This document shows positions 1 through 6,303 of a stretch of 15,385 nucleotides of DNA, in pieces. Origin of the DNA: Pseudomonadota bacterium. GTDB lineage: Bacteria; Pseudomonadota; Alphaproteobacteria; Rhizobiales; Xanthobacteraceae. A program made the position numbers and the translations under genes. Every line of letters starts with the position of its first letter. The first letter of the stretch is position 1. Below the pieces are notes generated by a model. That model had not been told where the DNA came from. It made no database searches and was given only the letters and a program-made list of their open reading frames with translations. The stretch is taken from the NCBI GenBank assembly GCA_023387695.1, contig JAEWHT010000272.1, positions 1 through 15,385 of the forward strand, written 5' to 3'.

Positions 1-779
1 ACATCTGGGTCAGCGACGCCTTCTCGGCGGCGCACCGCGCCCACGCCTCGACCGAAGGCCTCGGCCACAAGCTTCCCTCCTACGCCGGCCGCACGATGCA
101 GGCCGAACTCGACGCGCTGGAGAAGGCGCTGGGTTCGCCGACCAAGCCTGTCATCGCCATCATCGGCGGCGCCAAGGTCTCGACCAAGATCGACCTGCTC
201 GAAAACCTCGTCACCAAGGTCGACGCGCTGGTCATCGGCGGCGGCATGGCCAACACCTTCCTGCACGCCCAGGGCGTCGGCGTCGGCAAGTCGCTGGCCG
301 AGAAGGATCTAGCGCCCACCGCGCTGCGCATCATGGAGAAGGCGGAAGCCGCCAATTGCGCGATCATCCTCCCGGTTGACGCCACCGTCGCCTATCATTT
401 CGCCGCGAATGCGCCGTCGCATGCCTACGGGCTCGATGCGATCCCGGCCGACGGCATGATCCTCGACGTCGGCCCTCAGTCGATCGCGCGCATCCATGCC
501 GCCATCGACGACGCCGCCACGCTGGTTTGGAACGGACCGCTCGGTGCGTTCGAGATGCAGCCGTTCGATCGCGGCACGATGGCGGCCGCCAAGCACGCGG
601 CCGAGCGCACCAAGTCCAAAAAGCTGATCTCGATCGCGGGCGGCGGCGACACTGTCGCGGCGCTCAACCAGGCCCATGTGGCCGGTCAATTCACCTATGT
701 TTCGACGGCCGGTGGCGCATTTCTTGAATGGATGGAAGGCAAGCCCCTGCCCGGCGTCGAAGTGCTTCGCACTAAGTAA
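1..779 (+). CDS. pgk: Phosphoglycerate kinase, 3' part (5' end outside window)
   Basis: Catalyses ATP-dependent interconversion of 3-phosphoglycerate and 1,3-bisphosphoglycerate in glycolysis, gluconeogenesis and the Calvin cycle, in the cytosol. The reading frame is open from base 3 and ends with TAA at 777-779, giving 258 residues; against a usual length near 400, about 140 N-terminal residues lie upstream. Visible landmarks, numbered within the fragment: DAFSAAHRAHAS (5-16), GGAKVSTKI (55-63) in the C-terminal nucleotide-binding domain, VWNGPLGAFE (175-184) and the hinge/nucleotide loop GGGDT (213-217), followed by the conserved STAGGAFLEWMEG end. Nothing looks damaged. A class II aldolase follows after 65 nt, a common arrangement in alphaproteobacteria, so the two are probably co-transcribed. 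The internal ATG at 96 is not the start, because conserved family sequence runs upstream of it. Confidence 0.97.
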   Translation, partial: IWVSDAFSAAHRAHASTEGLGHKLPSYAGRTMQAELDALEKALGSPTKPVIAIIGGAKVSTKIDLLENLVTKVDALVIGGGMANTFLHAQGVGVGKSLAEKDLAPTALRIMEKAEAANCAIILPVDATVAYHFAANAPSHAYGLDAIPADGMILDVGPQSIARIHAAIDDAATLVWNGPLGAFEMQPFDRGTMAAAKHAAERTKSKKLISIAGGGDTVAALNQAHVAGQFTYVSTAGGAFLEWMEGKPLPGVEVLRTK

Positions 780-844
780 CTTGGCACGAAATAATCAATC
801 AGCAAGAAACAAGCGGCCTTAGGCCCAACCGGAGAAACAAACAG

Positions 845-1912
845 ATGGCTCGGATCACGTTACGTCAATTGCTCGACCATGCGGCAGAGAATGATTACGG
901 CGTACCGGCCTTCAACATCAACAACATGGAGCAGGCGCTGGCGATCATGGACGCGGCCAACCAGGTCGACGCGCCCGTCATCATCCAGGCTTCGCGCGGT
1001 GCGCGCTCCTACGCCAACGACGTCATGCTCAAACACATGATGGACGCGGTGACCGAGATCTATCCGCATATTCCGGTCTGCGTGCATCTCGACCACGGCA
1101 ACGAGGCCGCCACCTGCATGACCGCGATCCAGGCCGGCTTCACCTCGGTGATGATGGACGGCTCGCTCAAGGCCGACGGCAAGACCCCCGGCGACTGGAC
1201 CTACAATGTCGGCGTCACCAAGACCGTGACCGACATGGCCCATCTCGGCGGCATCTCAGTCGAGGGTGAGCTCGGTGTGCTCGGCTCGCTCGAGACCGGC
1301 ATGGGCGACAAGGAAGACGGCCACGGCGCCGAAGGCAAGCTTAGCCACGACCAGCTGCTGACCAATCCGGACGAAGCCGTGAAGTTCGTCCAGGAGACCA
1401 AGGTCGACGCCCTCGCGATCGCGATGGGGACTTCTCACGGTGCTTATAAATTCACCCGCAAGCCCGACGGCGACATCCTCGCCATGAACGTGATCGAGGA
1501 GATCCACCGCAAGCTGCCGAACACGCATCTCGACATGCACGGCTCCTCGTCGGTGCCACAGGACCTGCAGGACATCATCAACACCTATGGCGGCAAGATG
1601 AAGCCGACCTGGGGCGTGCCGGTCGCCGAGATCCAGCGCGGCATCAAGAACGGCGTACGCAAGATTAATATCGACACCGACAACCGCATGGCCATGACCG
1701 GCCAGATCCGGAAAGTGCTCAAGGACAATCCGGAAGAGTTCGATCCGCGCAAGTATCTGAAGCCGGCGATGGAAGCCATGACCAAGCTGTGCAAGCAGCG
1801 GCTGCAGGAGTTCAACACGGCAGGCCAGGCTTCCAAGTTCAAGAAGATCCTGACCCCCGCCGACATGGCCAAGCGCTACGCCAAGGGCGAACTCGACCCC
1901 AAGGTCGCGTAA
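845..1912 (+). CDS. fba: Class II fructose-bisphosphate aldolase (zinc-dependent, Calvin-cycle subtype)
   Basis: Cleaves or forms fructose 1,6-bisphosphate (and possibly sedoheptulose 1,7-bisphosphate) from dihydroxyacetone phosphate and an aldose phosphate, using a divalent metal. The protein has 355 residues, normal for the longer CbbA-like class II subtype. Visible active-site pieces: VHLDHGNEA (80-88) with the catalytic Asp83 and zinc ligand His84, SVEGELGVLG (138-147), SHGAYK (197-202) with a zinc-ligand His198, DMHGSS (230-235) with His232, and KINIDTDNR (273-281) for phosphate and substrate binding. A GGAG at 831-834 lies 10 nt before the ATG, supporting this start. It sits between pgk and a second, unrelated class I aldolase. 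The fold and motifs are intact, so it should be active. Whether it serves glycolysis, CO2 fixation or both cannot be told from sequence alone. Confidence 0.96.
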   Translation: MARITLRQLLDHAAENDYGVPAFNINNMEQALAIMDAANQVDAPVIIQASRGARSYANDVMLKHMMDAVTEIYPHIPVCVHLDHGNEAATCMTAIQAGFTSVMMDGSLKADGKTPGDWTYNVGVTKTVTDMAHLGGISVEGELGVLGSLETGMGDKEDGHGAEGKLSHDQLLTNPDEAVKFVQETKVDALAIAMGTSHGAYKFTRKPDGDILAMNVIEEIHRKLPNTHLDMHGSSSVPQDLQDIINTYGGKMKPTWGVPVAEIQRGIKNGVRKINIDTDNRMAMTGQIRKVLKDNPEEFDPRKYLKPAMEAMTKLCKQRLQEFNTAGQASKFKKILTPADMAKRYAKGELDPKVA

Positions 1913-1935
1913 GGCAGCTCCGCAGGCACCCTCCC

Positions 1936-2062
1936 GTCATTCCGGGGCGCCGCAAAGCGGCGAACTATGGTGCGCAATTGCGCACCTGAGAATCCATGGT
2001 GCCACCATTGACGCGGATCAATGGATTCCGGGCTCGCGCCAAGGGGCGCGCCCCGGAATGAC
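1936..2062. repeat. Palindromic intergenic repeat, family 1
   Basis: A 127-bp element fills most of the gap between the two aldolase genes. Its outer arms are perfect 15-bp inverted repeats (1936-1950 GTCATTCCGGGGCGC and 2048-2062). Inside are a short hairpin (GCCGC/GCGGC, 1949-1961), a perfect 18-bp palindrome GGTGCGCAATTGCGCACC (1969-1986), and a further inverted pair AATCCAT/ATGGATT (1991-1997 and 2021-2027). The sequence type resembles a dispersed element found many times between genes in Bradyrhizobium genomes (recognition from memory). It has no coding capacity of its own. Transcribed, it would fold into a branched stem that could end or stabilise the upstream pgk-fba message. The reading frame of the class I aldolase is open into its right arm, but translation most likely starts outside it. 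Confidence 0.85.
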
Positions 2063-2148
2063 AAAGAACGGTTTTACCCTGCGACCAACGTTAACTCGGC
2101 AATTGCCCGAGAACGGTCTAACTTCACAGGCAAGGGCAGAATCGTTTT

Positions 2149-2155
2149 GGGAGGA
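2149..2155 (+). promoter_or_regulatory. Strong Shine-Dalgarno site fixing the class I aldolase start
   Basis: GGGAGGA at 2149-2155 lies 7 nt before the ATG at 2163. The same frame is open back to an ATG at 2058, but that one lies in the palindromic repeat. The 35 extra residues it would add do not look like aldolase sequence. The site therefore decides the start. Confidence 0.8.
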
Positions 2156-2162
2156 CCTCTCG

Positions 2163-3188
2163 ATGAATCTGACTGAGCTCAACAGGATCGCGACCGCCAT
2201 GGTCGCGCCGGGCAAGGGTATCCTTGCCGCCGACGAATCCTCCGGCACCATCAAGAAGCGATTCGACGCGATCGGCGTGGAATCGACGGAGGGCAACCGC
2301 CGCGACTACCGCGAGATGCTGTTCCGTTCGAAGGAGGCCATGAGCCAGTACATCTCCGGCGTGATCCTCTATGACGAGACGATCTGGCAGGACGCGAAGG
2401 ACGGCACGCCGCTGGTCAAGCTGATCGAGAGCAGCGGCGCGATTCCCGGCATCAAGGTCGACGAGGGCACGCAGGCGCTGCCGATGTGTCCGGGCGAGCT
2501 CGTGACGGTCGGGCTCGACAAGCTCGCCGAGCGGCTGAAGAAATATTACGAGCGTGGCGCGCGCTTCGCCAAATGGCGCGCGGTGATCGATATCGGCAGC
2601 GGTATCCCCTCGATGACCGCGATCAGCGTCAACGCCCACGCACTCGCGCGTTATGCCGCGCTGTGCCAGGCCGCGCAGATCGTACCGATCGTCGAGCCGG
2701 AGGTGCTGATGGACGGCGATCACGACATCGACCGCTGCTACGAGGTCACCCAACGCGTGCTCAACAAGACGTTCCAGGAATTGCGCGTGCAGCGCGTCGC
2801 GCTCGAAGGCATGGTGCTGAAGCCGAACATGGCTATCTCCGGCAAGAAGTGCCCGAAGCAGGCTTCCGTCGCGGAAGTCGCGGAGAAGACGATGCGGCTG
2901 CTGAAGGCGTGCGTGCCGGCGGCGGTACCGGGCATCGCCTTCCTCTCCGGCGGCCAGTCCGACGAGGAGGCGACCGCGCATCTCAACGCGATGCATCAGC
3001 TTGGCAGACTGCCCTGGGGCCTGACCTTCTCCTACGGCCGCGCGCTGCAGGCCGCGCCGCAGAAGGCCTGGTCGGGCAAGGCGGAGAACGTCGCCGCAGG
3101 ACAGAACGCATTCAGTCATCGCGCCCGCATGAATGGCCTCGCCTCCACGGGCGAATGGCAAAGCAGCCTGGAAAAGAAGGCAGCCTAG
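2163..3188 (+). CDS. Class I fructose-bisphosphate aldolase (Schiff-base type)
   Basis: Catalyses the same reversible aldol cleavage of fructose 1,6-bisphosphate as the gene upstream, but through a lysine Schiff base and without metal. The 341-residue protein resembles the eukaryote-like class I aldolases. Visible features: GKGILAADES (17-26) with the phosphate-pocket Asp24, KWRAV (137-141) with Lys137, IVEPE (176-180) with Glu178, and VLKPNMA (218-224) with Lys220 as the expected Schiff-base residue. These are followed by LSGGQSDEEA (261-270) and SYGRALQ (290-296). All catalytic positions known from rabbit muscle aldolase appear present. The C-terminus lacks the final Tyr of the animal enzyme. 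The neighbouring class II gene is not homologous. The start at 2163 is set by a strong ribosome binding site. A ThiE-like gene begins 3 nt after the stop. Confidence 0.95.
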   Translation: MNLTELNRIATAMVAPGKGILAADESSGTIKKRFDAIGVESTEGNRRDYREMLFRSKEAMSQYISGVILYDETIWQDAKDGTPLVKLIESSGAIPGIKVDEGTQALPMCPGELVTVGLDKLAERLKKYYERGARFAKWRAVIDIGSGIPSMTAISVNAHALARYAALCQAAQIVPIVEPEVLMDGDHDIDRCYEVTQRVLNKTFQELRVQRVALEGMVLKPNMAISGKKCPKQASVAEVAEKTMRLLKACVPAAVPGIAFLSGGQSDEEATAHLNAMHQLGRLPWGLTFSYGRALQAAPQKAWSGKAENVAAGQNAFSHRARMNGLASTGEWQSSLEKKAA

Positions 3189-3191
3189 ATC

Positions 3192-3860
3192 TTGTCGAAC
3201 AAACCACCTCCGCCGCGCCCGGCGCCGCGTCTCTATCTCGCGACGCCCGTGGTCGATGATCCCGCTTCACTCCTCGCCGAATTGCCGGCGCTGCTCGCCG
3301 CTGCCGATGTCGCGGCCGTGCTGCTGCGGCTGAAGGAGACCGACCAGCGCACCATGATTTCGCGCATCAAGGCGCTGGCGCCGGTCGTGCAGAAGGCCGG
3401 CGCCGCACTGCTGGTCGACGGACACGCCGAGCTGGTCGCGCGTGGCGGCGCCGACGGCGCGCACCTCCCCGGCATCGCCGCGCTGAAGGAGGCGCTGCCC
3501 TCGCTCAAGCCCGATCGCATCGCCGGCGTCGGCGGGCTGACAACGCGGCACCACTCCATGGATGCGGGCGAGATCGGCGCGGACTATTTGCTGTTCGGCG
3601 AGCCCGACGCCAATGGCCAAAGACCCTCGGCGCAGGCCATTGCCGAGCGACTGGACTGGTGGGCCGAGCTGTTCGAGCCGCCCTGCGTCGGCTTTGCCGT
3701 CTCTCTCGAGGAGGCGCACGACTTCGCTGCCAGCGGCGCTGATTTCGTGCTGGTCGGCGATTTCGTCTGGGCCGACCCGCGCGGGCCCAAGGCCGCGCTG
3801 ATCGAGGCCGATGCCGTGATCAAGAAGGCCTTCGCGGCTGCTGCCGTGGACCAGAGCTAG
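3192..3860 (+). CDS. Thiamine-phosphate-synthase-like (ThiE/TenI family) protein, probably not a true ThiE
   Basis: A 222-residue TIM-barrel-like protein with the layout of the ThiE/TenI family: LYLATPV (14-20), LLRLKE (44-49) where ThiE has QLREK, LLVDGHAELVARGGADGAHL (73-92) where ThiE has its NDR-DLA-ADGVHLGQ segment, GADYLLFGEPD (129-139) where ThiE has GADYIGFGP, and GFAVSLEEA...GADFVLVGDFVW (167-193). The family makes thiamine phosphate from HMP-diphosphate and thiazole phosphate. Several usual substrate residues are replaced here (Asp-Gly for Asn-Asp, Pro for the Gln after HL, no T-x-TK after the GFGP-like turn), so this activity is doubtful. Start is a TTG 3 nt after the aldolase stop; no ATG in the N-terminal region fits. 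The tight spacing implies co-translation with the aldolase. Automatic annotation would probably call it thiamine phosphate synthase. Confidence 0.8.
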   Translation: MSNKPPPPRPAPRLYLATPVVDDPASLLAELPALLAAADVAAVLLRLKETDQRTMISRIKALAPVVQKAGAALLVDGHAELVARGGADGAHLPGIAALKEALPSLKPDRIAGVGGLTTRHHSMDAGEIGADYLLFGEPDANGQRPSAQAIAERLDWWAELFEPPCVGFAVSLEEAHDFAASGADFVLVGDFVWADPRGPKAALIEADAVIKKAFAAAAVDQS

Positions 3861-3869
3861 CGCCCCGAC

Positions 3870-4964
3870 ATGACGCTCTCCCGCATCACGCTTCTGGCCC
3901 TGCTGCTGTTGGCAACGCCTGCGGCCGCGCAACTCCAGCTCACGCCACCGGCCACGATCCCATCGGCCGAGAAGCCCAAGGAGCCGGCAAAGGAGCCGGC
4001 CAAGGAAAAGCCAAAGGCCGCGCCCCACACGATCACCAAGAAAAAGGAGGCCGCACCGGCGCCGAAGCCTTCGGCCTCTCCGAGCCCGACATTGCCGGCA
4101 ACCGTGATCCCCGCGCCGCCAACCGACAATTCCAACGTCGATCTCGTGTTCGGCGCCTATCAGCGCGGCCAGTACAAGACCGCCTTCGACCTCGCCACCG
4201 CGCGCGCCAAGACCGGTGACGTCAAGGCGATGACCATGCTGGGCGAGCTCTATTCCAACGCCATGGGTATCAGGCGCGACTATGCGAAAGCGGTCGAGTG
4301 GTACAAGCGCGCATCCGATGCCGGCGACCGCGAGGCGATGTTCGCGCTCGCCATGCTGCGCATCTCCGGGCGCGGCGGTCCCGTCGACAAGGGCGAGGCA
4401 GTCAAGCTGATGGCCTCCGCCGCGAAGCTCGGCGAGCCGAAGGCAGCCTATAACCTCGCTTTGCTCTATCTGGACGGCCAGACCCTGCCGCAAGACGTCA
4501 AGCGCTCCGCCGAGCTGTTGCGCCAGGCGGCCGATGCCGGGCTGCCCGAAGCGCAATACGCGCTCGCGACCTTCTACAAGGAAGGCACGGGGGTGCCGAA
4601 GGACCCCGAGAGGTCGGTGCGGCTGTTGCAGGCGGCTTCGCTCGCCGACAATGTCGATGCCGAGGTCGAATATGCCATCGCCATGTTCAACGGCACCGGC
4701 ACGCCGAAGAACCAGCCCGCGGCCGTGGCGCTGCTCCGCAAGGCGTCCCGCCAGGGCAGCGCCATCGCGCAGAACCGCCTTGCCTGGGTCCTGATCAACG
4801 GTATGGGCACGCAAGTAGACAAGATCGAGGGGTTCAAATGGCACCTGATCGCCAAAACCTCCGGCAAGGGCGATCCGGACCTCGACAAGCAGCTGGCCGA
4901 CCTGCCTGCCGACGACCGCGCCAAGGCTGAGGCCGCCGCCAAGAAATGGCTTGGGAACAAATGA
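3870..4964 (+). CDS. Exported Sel1-like (TPR-type) repeat protein
   Basis: A 364-residue protein beginning with a clear Sec signal peptide (residues 1-20, hydrophobic core LLALLLLATPAAA, likely cleavage before Gln21). Residues 30-85 are a low-complexity Pro/Lys/Ala linker with repeated KEPAKE units. From about 90 to 335 run roughly six Sel1-type helical repeats, seen as A-x-LGELYSNAMG, AMFALAMLRISGRG, AAYNLALLYLDGQ, AQYALATFYKEGTG, VEYAIAMFNGTG and AQNRLAWVLINGMG spaced by about 35 residues. The end is a charged helix. Such proteins act as periplasmic or envelope-associated protein-binding scaffolds; no enzyme activity is expected and the partner cannot be read from the sequence. The ATG is 9 nt after the ThiE-like stop, so it probably belongs to the same transcript, though no strong ribosome binding site is visible. 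Confidence 0.9.
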   Translation: MTLSRITLLALLLLATPAAAQLQLTPPATIPSAEKPKEPAKEPAKEKPKAAPHTITKKKEAAPAPKPSASPSPTLPATVIPAPPTDNSNVDLVFGAYQRGQYKTAFDLATARAKTGDVKAMTMLGELYSNAMGIRRDYAKAVEWYKRASDAGDREAMFALAMLRISGRGGPVDKGEAVKLMASAAKLGEPKAAYNLALLYLDGQTLPQDVKRSAELLRQAADAGLPEAQYALATFYKEGTGVPKDPERSVRLLQAASLADNVDAEVEYAIAMFNGTGTPKNQPAAVALLRKASRQGSAIAQNRLAWVLINGMGTQVDKIEGFKWHLIAKTSGKGDPDLDKQLADLPADDRAKAEAAAKKWLGNK

Positions 4965-5092
4965 CCAACGCCAAATGACCCGCAAATGGCCTGCAAGGGA
5001 CCTGAATGACTTGACGTTTGGCCCCTCGCGGGGCACCCAATCCCCTCAAATGGCGTGGTTTCGCGCCCCTCCCCCGATCAAGACCAGAGCTC
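4965..5092 (+). other. Short intergenic spacer before the inositol monophosphatase gene
   Basis: This 128-bp spacer holds no gene that could be supported. The 9-mer CAAATGACC occurs twice (4958-4966, 4972-4980), followed by a one-base variant at 4983-4991. A small hairpin GCCCC-TCGC-GGGGC lies at 5021-5034 without a T tract. No convincing promoter was seen. Confidence 0.5.
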
Positions 5093-5878
5093 ATGCTGTA
5101 TTCCGCCACTATCAATGTCATGGTCAAAGCCGCGCGCCGCGCTGGCCGCAGCCTCAAGCGCGATCTCGGCGAGATCGAGCATCTCCAGGTCTCACTGAAG
5201 GGACCGGCCAACTTCGTCTCGCTCGCCGACAAGCGCGCCGAGGAAATCCTCTACCAGGACCTCTCCAAGGCCCGGCCCGGTTACGGCTTCATCGGTGAAG
5301 AAGGCGGCACGCGGGAAGGCTCCGACAAGAGCCACACCTGGATCGTCGATCCGCTCGACGGCACCACCAACTTCCTGCACGGCATCCCGCAATTCGCGAT
5401 CTCGATCGGCCTCGTGCGCGAAGGCACCATCATTGCCGGCGTGATCTACAACCCCGCCAATGACGAGCTCTACATCGCCGAGCGCGGCAAGGGCGTCTTC
5501 CTCAACGACCAGCGCCTGCGCGTGGCCGGCCGCCGCCAGCTCAACGAATGCGTGGTTGCCTGTGGCCTGCCCCATATCGGTCGCGGCGACCACGAGGAAT
5601 TCCGTCGCGAGATGACTGTGATCCAGGACCGCGTCGCGGGCCTGCGCCGCTTCGGCGCCGCCTCACTCGACCTCGCCTTCGTCGCCGCCGGCCGCCTCGA
5701 CGGCTACTGGGAACGCAATCTGCAATCCTGGGACATCGCCGCCGGCATGCTGATGGTGCGCGAAGCCGGTGGCACCGTGAGCGACATCAACACCCCCGGC
5801 GATGCGCTGGTCACCGGCGACGTCGTGTGCGGCAACGAGTTCGTGCACGGCGAACTGGTGAAGATTTTGCGGAAGTAG
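5093..5878 (+). CDS. suhB: Inositol monophosphatase family protein
   Basis: A 261-residue cytosolic Mg2+- and Li+-sensitive phosphatase of the IMPase/SuhB family, expected to hydrolyse inositol monophosphate or a related sugar phosphate. All three metal-site motifs are present: GEE (68-70), DPLDGTTNF (86-94, with Asp86 and Asp89), and SWDIAAGMLMVREAGG (212-227, with Asp214). Length is normal. The frame is open back to 5018, but the extra 25 residues are Pro/Arg-rich and unlike the family, and MLYSATINVMVKAARRAGR fits the usual N-terminus; ATG 5120 is a second option. No strong ribosome binding site is visible. A hairpin follows the stop. In some bacteria SuhB also acts in rRNA transcription antitermination, but nothing here shows that role. 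Confidence 0.93.
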   Translation: MLYSATINVMVKAARRAGRSLKRDLGEIEHLQVSLKGPANFVSLADKRAEEILYQDLSKARPGYGFIGEEGGTREGSDKSHTWIVDPLDGTTNFLHGIPQFAISIGLVREGTIIAGVIYNPANDELYIAERGKGVFLNDQRLRVAGRRQLNECVVACGLPHIGRGDHEEFRREMTVIQDRVAGLRRFGAASLDLAFVAAGRLDGYWERNLQSWDIAAGMLMVREAGGTVSDINTPGDALVTGDVVCGNEFVHGELVKILRK

Positions 5879-5891
5879 AGACCAAATGCAT

Positions 5892-5915
5892 GGAGGCCGC
5901 TCAAGCGCGGCCTCC
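5892..5915. terminator. Hairpin between convergent genes, probable bidirectional terminator
   Basis: A perfect 9-bp stem (GGAGGCCGC at 5892-5900, GCGGCCTCC at 5907-5915) with a 6-nt loop lies 13 nt after the suhB stop and 21 nt beyond the stop of the convergent small gene. The following T tract is poor (AATCTCACTTT), so termination strength is uncertain. Confidence 0.65.
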
Positions 5916-5936
5916 AATCTCACTTTAGAGAGTGAA

Positions 5937-6188
5937 TTACCACGCCACCCATTTGCGGCCGTGCCAATAGCCGCGGCCCTCGTGCTCGCGAAACGCAAAC
6001 CTCTCGTGCGGGCCCCAGCGCCAATTGTCCTCGTGGACAACGACGCCAGCTTCGTGCGGAAATTCGTAGGCTTCATGCGTGTGCCAGCAGGTGTGGCCCT
6101 GACATACGATCGCCGCTGACGCAGTGAAGGTCGACATAACAAGCACGCCGGTGCCGACAGCGGCAGCAGCAAGGATCTTCTTCAACAT
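5937..6188 (-). CDS. Small exported His/Trp-rich protein of unknown function
   Basis: An 83-residue protein not recognised as a named family. Residues 1-25 form a textbook signal peptide (Lys-Lys, Ala/Val/Leu core, ASA before the likely cleavage). The mature part of about 58 residues contains 8 His and 6 Trp, with two cysteines in CQGHTC (29-34), and ends in a GYWHGRKWVAW tail. The two cysteines could form a disulfide in the periplasm, and the His residues could bind metal or protons; both are inference. The frame extends upstream to 6227, but the ATG at 6188 gives the signal peptide directly, with GGAG about 13 nt before it. It is transcribed convergently with suhB and lies downstream of the RND operon on the same strand. 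A possible EcfG-type promoter lies at the right distance. Confidence 0.75.
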   Translation of the reverse strand: MLKKILAAAAVGTGVLVMSTFTASAAIVCQGHTCWHTHEAYEFPHEAGVVVHEDNWRWGPHERFAFREHEGRGYWHGRKWVAW

Positions 6189-6205
6189 TTGGACGATTTC
6201 TCCGT

Positions 6206-6251
6206 GGAACCCACACCCCGCGGGCAAACAGATTTGCCGGCGTGCGGTTCC
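6206..6251. repeat. Long imperfect inverted repeat (hairpin) upstream of the small exported gene
   Basis: Outer arms GGAACC (6206-6211) and GGTTCC (6246-6251) enclose inner arms GGCAAA (6223-6228) and TTTGCC (6233-6238) around a CAGA loop; the flanks between them pair partly. It begins 53 nt beyond the RND pump stop and lies in front of the small gene. No T tract follows, so it could be a weak terminator for the efflux operon, an operator, or a leader structure. It overlaps the candidate promoter. Confidence 0.5.
6227..6251 (-). promoter_or_regulatory. Candidate EcfG-type (general stress) promoter for the small exported gene
   Basis: On the - strand GGAAC (6251-6247), 16 nt, then TGTT (6230-6227). 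The known alphaproteobacterial EcfG consensus is GGAAC-N16/17-CGTT, so 8 of 9 bases match with correct spacing. A start near 6220 would leave about 30 nt before the ATG at 6188, with the GGAG in between. The GGAAC is also an arm of the hairpin, so the match may be coincidental. Confidence 0.35.
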
Positions 6252-6303
6252 GTTGGAGAACGTGAAGCTTTCGTAAGAATTGTCGCGCGAACTCGATCTG
6301 CTT

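Noticed and set aside
2058..2162. Upstream ATG extending the class I aldolase by 35 residues
   Set aside because: The ATG lies in the palindromic repeat and the extension does not resemble aldolases; a strong ribosome binding site supports the ATG at 2163.
2124..3161. A 345-residue open frame on the - strand
   Set aside because: Antisense shadow of the class I aldolase.
3267..5036. A 589-residue open frame on the - strand
   Set aside because: It is antisense to the ThiE-like and Sel1 genes, rich in Arg/Gly/Leu shadow sequence, with no recognisable domain.
5018..5092. Upstream start for the inositol monophosphatase
   Set aside because: The 25 added residues are Pro/Arg-rich and unlike the family; the ATG at 5093 gives the expected N-terminus.
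6189..6303. A classical rho-independent terminator for the RND operon
   Set aside because: The inverted repeat is present but no T tract follows in the RND direction, so it is listed only as a hairpin.
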